From Gallionella sp. (GTDB taxonomy: Bacteria; Pseudomonadota; Gammaproteobacteria; Burkholderiales; Gallionellaceae): a DNA stretch of 64,000 bases. Shown here one piece after another: positions 17,651 to 26,962 of the stretch (within the stretch, counting starts at the first letter, position 1; every line of letters starts with the position of its first letter). A model generated the notes under the pieces. That model did no database searches, was not told the origin of the DNA, and worked only from the letters and a program-made list of their open reading frames with translations. Location of the stretch: assembly GCA_028714075.1 (NCBI GenBank), contig JAQTMZ010000007.1, forward strand, positions 62,001 through 126,000. The letters are read 5' to 3'. The translations under genes and the position numbers were made by a program.

Positions 17651-18979
17651 ATGACAACAGAAAACAAAGTAACAATCGAGTCGCTGGACCAGGAAGGGCG
17701 CGGTGTTGCGCACTTTGACGGCAAGGTTATTTTCATCGAGGGTGCGCTGACCGGCGAGACCGTCAGCTACAGCTCTTATCGCAAAAAACCTTCCTTCGAG
17801 CTGGCGCAAGTCACGCAAATTTACCAAGTATCATCGATGCGCGTGCAGCCCAAGTGCAAGTATTTCGGCGTGTGCGGCGGATGCTCCATGCAGCATCTGG
17901 AGGCCAGCGCGCAGGTCGCGGTGAAGCAGCGCATTCTCGAAGACAGCCTGTGGCATATCGGCAAGGTCAAGGCGCAAACCATCCTGCCGCCGATCCATGG
18001 GCAGGCTTGGGGCTACCGCCAGCGCGCGCGACTTTCGGTCAAGCATGTCATCAAGAAAGGCAAGACGCTGGTGGGTTTCCACGAGAAGCGCAGCAGCTTC
18101 GTCGCCGACATGCAGCACTGCGAAATCCTTACCCCGAAGATCGCCGGGCTGATTGCGCTGCTGGCGGAACTGATTGAGGGATTGTCCATCCGCGAGAAAC
18201 TGCCGCAGATCGAGGTCGCGGCGGGCGAGCATGTCGACGCGCTGGTGCTGCGCGTGATGCAGCCGCCCTCGGCGGGCGACGAGGCCGCGTTACGCGCCTT
18301 TGCCGATAAACATGGGATTCAATTCTGGTTGCAATCCAAGGGGCCGGACACCGTTGTGCCGTTCCATCCCTTGACGGCACCACCGCTCACCTACACTCTG
18401 CCCGAGTTCGGCATCGAGATGCCGTTTGCGCCGATTGAGTTTACCCAGGTGAACAGCGCCCTGAACCGTGTGATGGTCAGCCGCGCCCTGCGCCTGCTCG
18501 ACCCGCAGCCCGGTGAACGCATCGCGGATTTTTTCTGCGGCCTGGGCAACTTTACCCTGCCCATCGCGCGCAGCGGCGCACAGGTGCTGGGCATCGAAGG
18601 CAGCGCCGCGCTGGTGCAGCGCGCACAGCAGAATGCCGCGCATAACGGCTTGGCCGGCAATACCAGCTTTGCCGCGCTGAATCTGTTCGAGATGACCGAA
18701 GAGGCTTTCGCCAAACTGGGGCGCTTCGACAAGCTGCTGATCGACCCGCCGCGCGACGGCGCAATCGAGCTGGTGAGGTCGCTAGGTTGCGGGAATGGAG
18801 GCGGTGAACATGCCCCGTGCCGTATCGTGTATGTGAGCTGCAACCCCGCCACGCTGGCGCGCGATGCGCAGGTGCTGGTGCAGGATCACGGCTACACGCT
18901 GAAGGCGGCGGGTGTGATGAATATGTTTCCGCATACCTCGCATGTGGAGTCGATCGCCTTGTTCGAGAAAATGAAATAG
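17651..18979 (+). CDS. rlmD: 23S rRNA (uracil-1939-C5)-methyltransferase RlmD
   Basis: SAM-dependent rRNA methyltransferase, 442 aa. An N-terminal TRAM domain (about 1-60) precedes an Fe-S cluster motif ([10 protein letters not shown], with a later Cys in MQHCEIL), then the methyltransferase domain with [13 protein letters not shown] and the catalytic cysteine in [12 protein letters not shown]. The Fe-S motif marks RlmD/RumA-type enzymes. A small glycine-rich insertion ([13 protein letters not shown]) lies just before the catalytic motif. The ATG at 17651 fits the family start. Confidence 0.93.
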   Translation: MTTENKVTIESLDQEGRGVAHFDGKVIFIEGALTGETVSYSSYRKKPSFELAQVTQIYQVSSMRVQPKCKYFGVCGGCSMQHLEASAQVAVKQRILEDSLWHIGKVKAQTILPPIHGQAWGYRQRARLSVKHVIKKGKTLVGFHEKRSSFVADMQHCEILTPKIAGLIALLAELIEGLSIREKLPQIEVAAGEHVDALVLRVMQPPSAGDEAALRAFADKHGIQFWLQSKGPDTVVPFHPLTAPPLTYTLPEFGIEMPFAPIEFTQVNSALNRVMVSRALRLLDPQPGERIADFFCGLGNFTLPIARSGAQVLGIEGSAALVQRAQQNAAHNGLAGNTSFAALNLFEMTEEAFAKLGRFDKLLIDPPRDGAIELVRSLGCGNGGGEHAPCRIVYVSCNPATLARDAQVLVQDHGYTLKAAGVMNMFPHTSHVESIALFEKMK

Positions 18980-19105
18980 GCTCCGGGTTGATTGAAATTC
19001 ATGCGGCGGAACCACTATGCGTTCCGCCTTGCTTGCATGGTCCGGCTCACGTCGAACGGCTCAAAATTATAGCTAAAGCGCTTCAGATGCCGGTCATCTT
19101 GTGGG

Positions 19106-19723
19106 TTAGTCATCCGATTTTTCACGGTCGGCAGGCGGTGTGTCGTCTTGCTTGCCCATGTCGCGTTTGAATTGGTCACGTTCTTCCGGTGACATATTTT
19201 CAAAACGTTCGTGCATCTCCTTGCGGCGCTCCGCACGTTCTTCCGGCGATATATTTTCCCAGCGCTCCTTCATTTTTTCGCGCATCTGTTCGCGCTCTTC
19301 CTGCGACATATTTTCAAAACGTTCGCGCATCTCCTTGCGCCGTTCCGCGCGCTGCTCGGGAGTCATGCTGTCCCACTCCTTGCGTTTTTCCGCATGATGT
19401 TTGGCGCGTTCCTCGGGGGACATGCTCATGAAATTTTCGTGCATCTTCTCGCGCATGGCCTTGCGCTCTTCGGGAGATAACTTTTCCAGATATTCGCGCA
19501 TGGCTTTGCGGCGCTCGGCGCGCTGTTCCGGCGTCAGGTTGCGTATCTCCTCGCGCATCTCATCGTATTCTCTGGCGCGCTGTTCGGGTGTCATGGTCTT
19601 CATGCGTTCCATGCGCTGTATGCGATCCTGTACTGAAGGGGGTACGGCGGTATCGGCGGCCAGCGCGTTGAGGCTGGACAATACGATGACGGCGGCGACC
19701 AGCATTTTCAAAATAGTATTCAT
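19106..19723 (-). CDS. Secreted 19-residue tandem-repeat protein (DUF3106-like)
   Basis: Exported 205-aa protein: signal peptide to about residue 22 (LNALA), then eight consecutive 19-residue units of the pattern [MLI][ST]PE[EQ]RAERRKEMRERFEN. The units are highly charged and predicted helical, so the mature protein is probably a long helical rod in the periplasm. It resembles DUF3106/Spy-CpxP-like proteins with LTPEQR motifs, suggesting chaperone or metal-stress roles, but this is inference. The ATG at 19723 begins the signal peptide; an upstream ATG adds a non-signal extension. It is divergent from the response regulator gene, so stress-linked coregulation is possible. Confidence 0.8.
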   Translation of the reverse strand: MNTILKMLVAAVIVLSSLNALAADTAVPPSVQDRIQRMERMKTMTPEQRAREYDEMREEIRNLTPEQRAERRKAMREYLEKLSPEERKAMREKMHENFMSMSPEERAKHHAEKRKEWDSMTPEQRAERRKEMRERFENMSQEEREQMREKMKERWENISPEERAERRKEMHERFENMSPEERDQFKRDMGKQDDTPPADREKSDD

Positions 19724-19899
19724 GGTCTTTCTCTGCACGGCTTTTCGGGTTTGATGCCATTTTTGGCGTGAATGCATAGTATGTTTGAACTGTAAGCCAA
19801 GTGTTTATGCCAGTGCCTGATTTGTAAAAGTTTGTTTCAACCTTGCAGTCAAGTGAAAATTTTTACTGCTTAAATGGCTATTCGTTTTATCATGTCATT

Positions 19900-20619
19900 A
19901 TGCCTAATATGCAACGCATTCTCATTATCGACGACGACGAGCGCCTGCGCGAGTTGCTGCTGCGCTACTTGACCGAACAGGGTCTTGCGGTCAAGGCGGT
20001 GGCGGATGGCAGCGCGATGGACAATGCCTTGTCGTTGAACCACTATCACTTGCTGGTGTTGGATCTGATGCTGCCCAATGAAGACGGGTTAGCGATTTTG
20101 CGGCGGTTGCGCGGCGCGGGTGATACCGTACCAGTAATTCTGCTCACCGCCAAGGGCGACGAGATCGACCGCATCGTCGGGCTGGAAATGGGCGCGGACG
20201 ATTACCTGCCCAAACCGTTCAATCCGCGCGAACTGGTGGCGCGCATCAACGCGGTGTTGCGGCGCAAGGGATCGTTGCCTGCCGGTGCGCCCGATGCCGA
20301 GGAGAAGAGCATTTTCTTCGGCGATTGCGAACTGAATCTTGCGACGCGCGTGCTGACCAAGTCCGGCACACCGGTCTCCCTGACCACCGGGGAATTCGCG
20401 CTGCTCAAAGCATTGGTGACCCATCCGCGCCATCCGCTGTCGCGCGACAAGCTGATGGATCTGGCGCGTGGCCGCGGTCACGAGCCGTTCGATCGTGCCA
20501 TTGATGTGCAGGTATCGCGTTTGCGCAAACTGGTTGAAGCCGATCATGCCAAGCCGCGCTTCATTCAGACGGTGTGGGGGCATGGCTATGTATTTGTGCC
20601 GGATGGGGCCAAGCCTTGA
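19900..20619 (+). CDS. OmpR-family response regulator
   Basis: DNA-binding response regulator of about 239 aa. The receiver domain has the acidic pocket IIDDDERLR, phospho-acceptor aspartate in LLVLDLMLPNEDG and lysine in PKPF; the C-terminal winged helix ends in VWGHGYVFVPDG with VSRLRKLVE recognition-helix features typical of OmpR. The ATG at 19900 is chosen (a second ATG at 19909 is possible); the frame extends upstream only through a TTG without family similarity. Its kinase gene follows after a 160-bp inserted element. The regulated genes are unknown; the divergent repeat protein is a candidate. Confidence 0.9.
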   Translation: MPNMQRILIIDDDERLRELLLRYLTEQGLAVKAVADGSAMDNALSLNHYHLLVLDLMLPNEDGLAILRRLRGAGDTVPVILLTAKGDEIDRIVGLEMGADDYLPKPFNPRELVARINAVLRRKGSLPAGAPDAEEKSIFFGDCELNLATRVLTKSGTPVSLTTGEFALLKALVTHPRHPLSRDKLMDLARGRGHEPFDRAIDVQVSRLRKLVEADHAKPRFIQTVWGHGYVFVPDGAKP

Positions 20620-20778
20620 GGGACCTCTAAAATCAACACTTCACCCCCAATGCCGCGTTGTGTAAAAAATTCCTTTGCGGCGCGGCACAATTTTTTGCGA
20701 GCCGCCGCTATGTGGCTTGCTTGCTTACCCCGCTTCCGCGTCTTGCCCTTGGGCGAACTCTGGATTTTTAGAGGCTCC
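20620..20778. repeat. MITE-like element between response regulator and kinase genes
   Basis: The 5' end GGGACCTCTAAAATC (20620-20634) and the inverted 3' end GATTTTTAGAGGCTCC (20763-20778) are imperfect terminal inverted repeats. Inside are a second inverted pair, TAAAAAATT / AATTTTTTG, around GCGGCGCGGC. No coding capacity. The left end begins at the base after the regulator's TGA, and the right end supplies the AGAGG that serves as ribosome-binding site of the kinase gene. Confidence 0.6.
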
Positions 20779-20779
20779 T

Positions 20780-22096
20780 TTGTTTAATCTGCCGAAAACC
20801 TTGCTGGCGCGTTCTTTCCTGTTGATGGTCATATTGATCGTGCTGTCGCTCGCCGCTTCCATGGCGACTTTCCGCCATGCCGAGCAGCAGCCTCGCATCA
20901 GGCAGACGGCGCAATTGGTGGTGTCCATGGTCAATCTCACGCGCGCCGCAGTGTTGTCCGCCGCGCCGGAATGGCGTTCCGCGCTGCTGTCCGAATTGGC
21001 GGAATCTGAAGGATTGCGCGTGCAGATGGCGGAGCCCGGAGATTTGCTCGAAACCTTGCCCGACCATCCGCCAGAATTGCAGATGATGGCGGAAAAAGTG
21101 CGCGACAGCCTGGGTAGCAATACCCGCTTCGCAGCGAAACACAACGGCGTGGAAGCCTTGTGGGTGAGCTTCTTCATCGGCAGTGAAGAATTCTGGATAG
21201 CATTGCCCAGGGAGCGCGTCGAACACCCGGTGTCGCAAATGTGGATGATATGGGGCGGGGTGGTGCTGGTGCTGGCTCTGCTCGGGGCATACTTCATCGC
21301 GCGCCAGGTGGTGCGCCCGTTGAAGCAACTCACGCAGGCGGCGCAACAGGTCGGGCAGGGCGCAACGCCGCAACTATTGCCGGAACGCGGTGCACGGGAA
21401 GTCGTTGTAGTATCGCGCGCCTTCAATCAGATGTCTGCCGACCTCGCTGCCAACGAACGCGAACGTGCTTTGGTTCTGGCGGGCATCTCGCACGACTTGC
21501 GCACCCCGCTGGCACGCGTGCGGCTCGCTGCCGAATTGATCGCGGATGAAGCGCTGCGCGACGGGTTGGCAGCCGACGTGGAGCAAATGGATGCGGTGAT
21601 CCGGCAATTTCTGGACTATGCGCGTCTCGATGAAAATGAAACCGCTATTTTTGCCGACATACGGGATGTGGTGCGGGAAGCGGCGCAGCAGTTTACAGCA
21701 CAGGCCAAGTCGCTCACCCTTGACTTGCAGCCGGTGCCGCCGCTTGCCGTGCGACCGCTGTTATTGAAACGCGCGCTTGCCAACCTGCTGGATAACGCCG
21801 TCAAATATGGCGGCGGCGAGATTGCCGTGCAGCTCAGGCAAGATGGAAATACTGTCGTACTGGCGGTGGAGGATCGCGGCGCGGGCATTCCTGCCGCGCA
21901 ACGCGAAGCCGCGAAACGGCCATTCGTGCGGCTGGAGAGCGCGCGCAGTGACGCGACCGGATCAGGCCTGGGCCTGGCGATTGTCGAACGCGCCGCGCGG
22001 CTGCACGGCGGCGAGTTCTACCTGGAAGACCGCGCCGGAGGCGGCCTGGCGGCCAAGCTGGTATTGCCGGCGAACCAGGCTGAAAAATCGGAATAA
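20780..22096 (+). CDS. EnvZ-type sensor histidine kinase
   Basis: Inner-membrane sensor kinase of 438 aa. TM1 near residues 9-30, a periplasmic loop of about 120 residues, TM2 near 153-175 (MIWGGVVLVLALLGAYFIA), HAMP, then HisKA with LAGISHDLRTPLARVR (phospho-accepting His) and HATPase with NLLDNAVKYGG, DRGAGIP and GSGLGLAIV. This matches EnvZ architecture and it partners the regulator just upstream. The start is a TTG at 20780 with AGAGG five bases upstream, that site being part of the inserted repeat; a longer frame from 20675 runs through the element and is not credible. Confidence 0.88.
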   Translation: MFNLPKTLLARSFLLMVILIVLSLAASMATFRHAEQQPRIRQTAQLVVSMVNLTRAAVLSAAPEWRSALLSELAESEGLRVQMAEPGDLLETLPDHPPELQMMAEKVRDSLGSNTRFAAKHNGVEALWVSFFIGSEEFWIALPRERVEHPVSQMWMIWGGVVLVLALLGAYFIARQVVRPLKQLTQAAQQVGQGATPQLLPERGAREVVVVSRAFNQMSADLAANERERALVLAGISHDLRTPLARVRLAAELIADEALRDGLAADVEQMDAVIRQFLDYARLDENETAIFADIRDVVREAAQQFTAQAKSLTLDLQPVPPLAVRPLLLKRALANLLDNAVKYGGGEIAVQLRQDGNTVVLAVEDRGAGIPAAQREAAKRPFVRLESARSDATGSGLGLAIVERAARLHGGEFYLEDRAGGGLAAKLVLPANQAEKSE

Positions 22097-22117
22097 GAGA
22101 TTCTAAAAAGGCTCAAT

Positions 22118-23515
22118 ATGGACTTTCTGCCGATTTTTTTGAACGTCAAAGACAAGTTGTGTCTGGTGGTCGGAGGTGGCGGGGTTGCACGCCGCAAAGC
22201 GGCTATGCTGACGAGTGCGGGTGCCATGGTGAAAGTGGTTGCACCGGCGCTTTCCGGCGCTTTTGCCGGCATGCCCGGCATCGGGCATGTCGCGGAATAT
22301 TTTCAGCCCGGTCATCTGGATGGGGCGGCGCTGGTCATTGCCGCGACCGGCGACAGCGCCGTCAATCTGGATGTTTCGCAACAAGCCCGCGCGCGCAATA
22401 TTCCGGTGAATGTGGTGGACAACCCAAGTTTAAGCACCTTCATCATGCCGTCGGTACTGGACCGCTCGCCGTTGCTGGTGGCATTTTCCACAGGTGGAGC
22501 ATCGCCGGTACTCGCAAGAATGCTGCGCAGCAAGCTGGAAACGCTAATCCCGCAGGGCTATGGCCGTTTGGCCGCATTTTCCGCGCGCTTCCGCGATACC
22601 GTCAAGGCGCGTGTCACCAGTCTGGCCAAGCGGCGAATTTTTTGGGAAGCCGTGCTGGAAGGGGCGGTCGCCGAGGAGGTGTTGGCGGGCGATGAAGCCG
22701 GTGCGGAAGCCATGTTGCTCGGCATGCTGGAAAATGCCCGCCTGCCGGAAAATGAAAGGGTGCAACAAGTCGGCGAGGTGTATCTGGTCGGTGCGGGACC
22801 CGGCGACGCGGATTTGCTGACTTTCCGCGCTTTGCGGCTGATGCAGAAAGCCGACGTGGTGGTTTACGATAATCTGGTATCCAAGCCGGTGCTGAAAATG
22901 ACGCGGCGCGATGCGACAAGAATTTTTGCCGGAAAAAAACGCGACGACCACGTCATGCCGCAGGAAAAAATTAATGAATTGCTGGTGCGCTTGGCCAAAC
23001 AAGGCAAGCGCGTGCTGCGCCTCAAGGGTGGCGACCCGTTCATTTTCGGGCGCGGCGGCGAGGAAATCGAAACCCTCGCCGAAAACGGCATCCCGTTCCA
23101 GGTCGTGCCCGGCATCACCGCCGCATCCGGCGTCGCCGCCTACGCGGGCATTCCGCTGACGCACCGCGACCATGCGCAGTCGTGCATTTTCGTTACCGGG
23201 CATTTGAAGGACGGCAGCATGAATCTGGACTGGGAAGCGCTGGCGCGCCCGAACCAGACCATTGTGGTTTACATGGGCCTGCACGGCCTGGCAATGCTTT
23301 GCGCGGAATTGATCGGGCACGGCCTGCCGGACAGCACGCCTGCCGCCATCGTGCAACAGGGAACCACGCAAAATCAGCGCGTCATCAGCGGCACATTGGC
23401 GACGCTGCCCGGCATCGCGCAGATCGAAAAACTGCAAGCCCCAACCCTGATCATTGTCGGCGGGGTCGTCGCGCTCAGGAAAAAACTGGCCTGGTTTAAT
23501 CCGGGAAAGCCCTGA
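22118..23515 (+). CDS. cysG: Siroheme synthase (trifunctional)
   Basis: CysG, 465 aa: N-terminal precorrin-2 dehydrogenase/sirohydrochlorin ferrochelatase (about 1-205; [15 protein letters not shown] nucleotide loop, [10 protein letters not shown]) fused to C-terminal uroporphyrinogen-III C-methyltransferase (about 215-465; [49 protein letters not shown]). It makes siroheme for sulfite and nitrite reductases. Full length, with an ATG 21 bases after the kinase gene, so it may be cotranscribed with it. An intrinsic terminator follows. Confidence 0.95.
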   Translation: MDFLPIFLNVKDKLCLVVGGGGVARRKAAMLTSAGAMVKVVAPALSGAFAGMPGIGHVAEYFQPGHLDGAALVIAATGDSAVNLDVSQQARARNIPVNVVDNPSLSTFIMPSVLDRSPLLVAFSTGGASPVLARMLRSKLETLIPQGYGRLAAFSARFRDTVKARVTSLAKRRIFWEAVLEGAVAEEVLAGDEAGAEAMLLGMLENARLPENERVQQVGEVYLVGAGPGDADLLTFRALRLMQKADVVVYDNLVSKPVLKMTRRDATRIFAGKKRDDHVMPQEKINELLVRLAKQGKRVLRLKGGDPFIFGRGGEEIETLAENGIPFQVVPGITAASGVAAYAGIPLTHRDHAQSCIFVTGHLKDGSMNLDWEALARPNQTIVVYMGLHGLAMLCAELIGHGLPDSTPAAIVQQGTTQNQRVISGTLATLPGIAQIEKLQAPTLIIVGGVVALRKKLAWFNPGKP

Positions 23516-23581
23516 ATATTAAAAACCTGCTGAAACCAGGTTCCTGAATGTAATTTTTTAGCAAATGGGTTTGCTGTCGTT

Positions 23582-23611
23582 AGCGGATTTGGCCGATAAT
23601 CCGCCGTTTTT
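23582..23611 (+). terminator. Intrinsic terminator after cysG
   Basis: GCGGATT (23582-23588) pairs perfectly with AATCCGC (23597-23603) over an 8-nt loop, followed by CG and six T residues (23606-23611). This separates cysG from the FmdE-like gene. Confidence 0.8.
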
Positions 23612-23648
23612 TAATAATTCCATATTTAATAATTAAGGATTTCAAAAT

Positions 23649-24257
23649 ATGAGCTACCCAAGTTTCTATGATGCCGTGCCCAAGATCAGTTTGTACGACC
23701 CGTTGGCCGAATTTCTCGGCGCGACCGAAGGCGGGATTTTGCAATACGGTTATTTTGACGCGGTGCGGTTGGCCGGGCACTCCTGCCCGACGGTCGCCTC
23801 GGCCTATTGGGCTACCTGCAAGGCGCTGGCTGCTCTTTATCCGAATACGATGCCGGTGCGCGGCGATATCCGGGTGGAATTCGACCAGAGCAACACGAGT
23901 GGTGTCACGGGCGTGATCGCAAATGTCGTGAGCATGCTGACCGGCGCCATGGCCGACAATGGCTTCAAGGGTATTGGCGGACGCTTCGACCGGCGCAAAC
24001 GCCTGTTTTTTTCGGTGGAAATGCCGGGGGAAATGCGCTTCACCAGGCTTGACACGGATCAGGCCGTATCCGTCGCGGCTTATTTGCAGTTGGTACCTGC
24101 TTCGCCGGATCTGCCTGAGCTGATGTCAGGTTGCATGGCCGGTGTGGCAACTCCGGAGGAGGCTGCCGAGTTCCGGCGCTTGTGGCAGGAACGGGTACGC
24201 AGCATCCTGATGGATTATCGCGACAATCCGGAAGTGTTTGTCGTAATACCCGGTTGA
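23649..24257 (+). CDS. FmdE-like (formylmethanofuran dehydrogenase subunit E domain) protein
   Basis: Soluble 202-aa protein. LAGHSCPTVASAYWATCKAL matches the GHxCPG-like metal-site motif of the FmdE domain, followed by the expected VEFDQSNTSGVTGVIANV-type segment. The usual C-terminal zinc ribbon is absent. FmdE-like proteins outside methanogens have no settled function and no methanofuran genes are visible here. An in-frame ATG with AAGGA nearby starts it. Neighbours are a hemerythrin and a DUF2249 protein, a grouping seen with nitrogen-oxide or redox genes; that suggests metal or NO chemistry, inferred only. Confidence 0.6.
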   Translation: MSYPSFYDAVPKISLYDPLAEFLGATEGGILQYGYFDAVRLAGHSCPTVASAYWATCKALAALYPNTMPVRGDIRVEFDQSNTSGVTGVIANVVSMLTGAMADNGFKGIGGRFDRRKRLFFSVEMPGEMRFTRLDTDQAVSVAAYLQLVPASPDLPELMSGCMAGVATPEEAAEFRRLWQERVRSILMDYRDNPEVFVVIPG

Positions 24258-24264
24258 GCGGAAT

Positions 24265-24669
24265 ATGAAGAGAAGCGCAGCCCTGCAACCCCTGTCGCGG
24301 GAACATCACACCGCTCTTAGCCTGGCGAAGGCCTGCGAGCGGGCTGCGCAATCGGGTGATGATGAGAAGGTGGATAAAGCCTGCCAGCACGCAATCCGGG
24401 CATTCTCCGCTGAGCTGGAGCCGCATTTTCAGTATGAGGAACAGTCGCTGTTGCCGCTTCTGCAAAGTTCGGAAAACCAGCTGCTTGAGCAGCGCACATG
24501 GGCGGATCACCGACAGTTGCGCGAACTGCTCGATGGTTTGCGGCAGAACGATGCAGGGGCGCTGGGCAATTTCGGCAAACTCTTGTCTGCCCATGTCCGG
24601 TTCGAGGAAAGAGAGCTGTTTCCGGCGCTCGAAAGCTTGCTGCCGGCATCTGATGCCGGTCAATGCTGA
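24265..24669 (+). CDS. Hemerythrin HHE-domain protein
   Basis: Single-domain 134-aa cytosolic hemerythrin-like protein. Expected di-iron ligands are present: H in LSREHHTALS, H and E in LEPHFQYEEQSLLP, H in WADHRQLRELL and H/E in LSAHVRFEERELFP. Such proteins bind O2 or NO or sense iron/oxygen. The ATG at 24265 is 7 bases after the preceding stop, so the two genes form an operon. It is followed by a 128-bp AT-rich gap before the DUF2249 gene. Confidence 0.88.
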   Translation: MKRSAALQPLSREHHTALSLAKACERAAQSGDDEKVDKACQHAIRAFSAELEPHFQYEEQSLLPLLQSSENQLLEQRTWADHRQLRELLDGLRQNDAGALGNFGKLLSAHVRFEERELFPALESLLPASDAGQC

Positions 24670-24708
24670 ATCTGCGCGCTTCAATCACACCCGGAATATT
24701 CAACAGAC

Positions 24709-24736
24709 TTGCATTTTTTTAATATCCGATTAAAAT
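24709..24736 (+). promoter_or_regulatory. Candidate sigma-70 promoter for DUF2249 gene
   Basis: TTGCAT (24709-24714), 16-bp spacer, TAAAAT (24731-24736). A second match, TTGCAA (24751-24756) with 18-bp spacer to a perfect TATAAT (24775-24780), is closer but would leave a leader of only about 11 bases. I see no FNR-type TTGAT-N4-ATCAA palindrome. Confidence 0.4.
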
Positions 24737-24797
24737 AGTCGGGCATTATTTTGCAACCAAATTTTTTCAATTAATATAATTTTTAAGGAAACCAACG

Positions 24798-25055
24798 ATG
24801 CACAATTGCGCGAATTCTACATCCCCCGATATGCTTTACCCGTTTGATGCCCGTGGCGTCGCCAAACGCTTCCGTCATGCTGCCATTTTTGGCGCATTCG
24901 ACTCTTTGCACCCCGGCGAAACCATGCATTTCTGCAACGACCATGACCCGTTGCCGCTGCTGGCACAACTGAAAGACCGTTACGGCGATGGCATCGATAT
25001 CAGCTATGTCGCCCGTGAACCAGGCCAAATCATCATCAATTTCTTGCGTAAATAA
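24798..25055 (+). CDS. DUF2249-domain protein
   Basis: Small 85-aa protein of the DUF2249/TusA-like fold: FDARGVAKRFRHAAIFGAFDSLHPGETMHFCNDHDPLPLLAQL contains the family's DxR and NDHDPxPL motifs. Members cluster with hemerythrins and nitrogen-oxide reduction genes; biochemical role unknown. AAGGAAA precedes the ATG. The AT-rich upstream spacer has its own candidate promoter. Confidence 0.85.
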   Translation: MHNCANSTSPDMLYPFDARGVAKRFRHAAIFGAFDSLHPGETMHFCNDHDPLPLLAQLKDRYGDGIDISYVAREPGQIIINFLRK

Positions 25056-25120
25056 TCACCCCTTGTCCCGGCGATGGCGGCTGTCTGCCGCCGTCACTGG
25101 GACAATTCGCTTCACCGCGG

Positions 25121-26185
25121 TTACCTCCGTAGCCGTTCAGTTACCCAATCTGCTGCCTGTCCCGCGCCTTCCGGAATAACCGGCTTGGGGTGCGGTGCGG
25201 TGCAGATTTCTTCCAGTTCCCCGGCAAAATTCCCCTGTTCCAGCGCTTCCCGTGAAACCTCGCGGCACAGGCCGTGTTGGCGCAGCCATCCGGCTAATGC
25301 TGCCGTCTCCGGCCAGTCGGCGCGGCTGACATACAGCACAGGCGTGCCGCTGCATGCGGCCTCGACGAAGCTGCCGTAGCCCGGCTTGCAGATCAGCGCA
25401 TCGCTGCTGGCGAGCAGGTCGCCGAAATTTATGGGCAGGGATTCGATGGCGCTGGCATCGGGGTGCTCGATCCGCCAATCGCCCTGCACCAGCCAGCGTA
25501 CGCCTTCGATGCGCGGCCAGCGTTCGACGGGCAGGCGGCTGGCGATGCCGCCCAGGCTGACCAGCACCAGTTTTTCTTCTCCCGATAATTTCAAGTGGCG
25601 GTTGAGTTCATCGCGCCGGTTGCGGCCGACATCGGCGATGGGCGCGACCGGAACGAGATTGGGCAGGTGCTCCATCGCAAGGCCGGGCGCGATGCGCAGG
25701 AAGGCATCGGCATTGGCGTAGCAGTCGCGGATTTGCGCGGCGACGGCATCATCGCCGCAATAATGGCGATAGATATCGAACCAGTTCAGCGAACACAGCG
25801 CCGCATTCGGAATGCCCGCCCGCTGCGCGCCCGCCAGCGGCAGGTAACCGGCGTTGGACAACACCATGTCCGCACCGAGCTCGCGCAGCAGTTGAGCTTC
25901 CCCGGCGACGCGCGCATCCCAGTTTTCATGGAAGGCACGATAGGCCGCGCGGCTTTCATCGGCGAGAATATCCACCGCCGAAGACATCACCATGCCGATG
26001 TCGCCCTCGCTGGTCAGATGCTCGAATGGCGCGCGGATGCGCGAACGCAGGTGGCCGAGCGGCACGGTAGAGCGCACCGTGAGACGCAGTTGCGGCAGGC
26101 GTGCAAACAGCAGGTTAAGAACCGGCGCAGTCTGTGCGACATGGCCGAAGCCGTGGCCGGAGATCGAGACGATAAGGTGGCGCAT
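25121..26185 (-). CDS. UDP-glycosyltransferase/MurG-like protein
   Basis: Soluble 354-aa GT-B-fold protein. HGFGHVAQTAPVLNLL at residues 10-25 is the nucleotide/acceptor loop seen in MGT- and MurG-like enzymes; the C-terminal half has LVSLGGIASRLP and CKPGYGSFVEAACSGTPVLYV, which resembles the donor-binding motif. Substrate unknown; it may modify a lipid or sugar phosphate. The gene stands alone, convergent with the DUF2249 gene and divergent from the coiled-coil gene, which starts 130 bp away. Confidence 0.7.
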   Translation of the reverse strand: MRHLIVSISGHGFGHVAQTAPVLNLLFARLPQLRLTVRSTVPLGHLRSRIRAPFEHLTSEGDIGMVMSSAVDILADESRAAYRAFHENWDARVAGEAQLLRELGADMVLSNAGYLPLAGAQRAGIPNAALCSLNWFDIYRHYCGDDAVAAQIRDCYANADAFLRIAPGLAMEHLPNLVPVAPIADVGRNRRDELNRHLKLSGEEKLVLVSLGGIASRLPVERWPRIEGVRWLVQGDWRIEHPDASAIESLPINFGDLLASSDALICKPGYGSFVEAACSGTPVLYVSRADWPETAALAGWLRQHGLCREVSREALEQGNFAGELEEICTAPHPKPVIPEGAGQAADWVTERLRR

Positions 26186-26314
26186 CGGACAAGTTTAACG
26201 TTATCGCTCACGAATGGTTTGCCGAATATTATATATAATCCGGGTCTGGCCTCTTAAATAATGCCGTTCTGCCAAGTGTTGTGCCGCAAGCCCGAATTCA
26301 CGAGGAGAGATATT

Positions 26315-26893
26315 ATGGACAAGACAGTAAAAGTTCGCGCATATCCTGACGATGCAAAAAGCAATGTTCCGCGAAGCAATCTTACGGAAGATCAGGACAA
26401 GATGGTCGAGCTCGTTAAGAAAAATGCCCTGCTGGAAGAAGAGAACAAGAAGTCGCGCGAGTATTTGAATACGATCGAGCAGCTAAAAGAAAGCCTCAAA
26501 CAGGAGCAGGTCAAAACAGCCGAGATGGCGGCGAAAACGGCCAAGCTGGAAGCTAAAGTGAACGACTTGGCTGCGCTGGAAGCGAATGATCTCGCCATGA
26601 AGAATGCCCAGATTGAAGAAGAAAAGAAAAAGTCGCTCGAGCATTTGAAGACAATCGAGCAGTTACGGGAAAGCCTCAAACAGGAGCAGGCAAAAACGGC
26701 CGAGATGGTCAAGAAAACGGCTGGGCTGGAAGCTAAAATAAACGAACTTTCCGGGTTGGAGGATAAAGTGAAAGCGGTGGCCGAGCTGGAAGCCAAAGTA
26801 AAAGAATTGCCCGCGTTGGAAGCTAAAGTCAAAGAATTGACCGATATACTCGGCAAGATTTCAGGCATTGCCGCGACGGGAAAAGCGGGCTAG
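26315..26893 (+). CDS. Coiled-coil protein with duplicated 60-residue unit
   Basis: Cytosolic 192-aa protein that I cannot name. After about 30 basic/polar residues it is almost all heptad coiled coil rich in K/E/L. A 60-residue unit (starting NALLEEENKKS and NAQIEEEKKKS) is repeated with a 180-bp offset, followed by shorter ELEAKVKELPALEAKVKEL repeats and a small C-terminal tail. No signal peptide or membrane helix. GAGGAGA precedes the ATG at 26315; the frame's earlier ATG at 26261 has no such site. Probably a structural or scaffolding protein. Confidence 0.7.
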   Translation: MDKTVKVRAYPDDAKSNVPRSNLTEDQDKMVELVKKNALLEEENKKSREYLNTIEQLKESLKQEQVKTAEMAAKTAKLEAKVNDLAALEANDLAMKNAQIEEEKKKSLEHLKTIEQLRESLKQEQAKTAEMVKKTAGLEAKINELSGLEDKVKAVAELEAKVKELPALEAKVKELTDILGKISGIAATGKAG

Positions 26894-26962
26894 CAACCCG
26901 CGCTTGTCAAGGCCCGTTCGCCCGTAGCCTGACGGAGGGTTGGTGTGGCAATCAGTGCTTCA

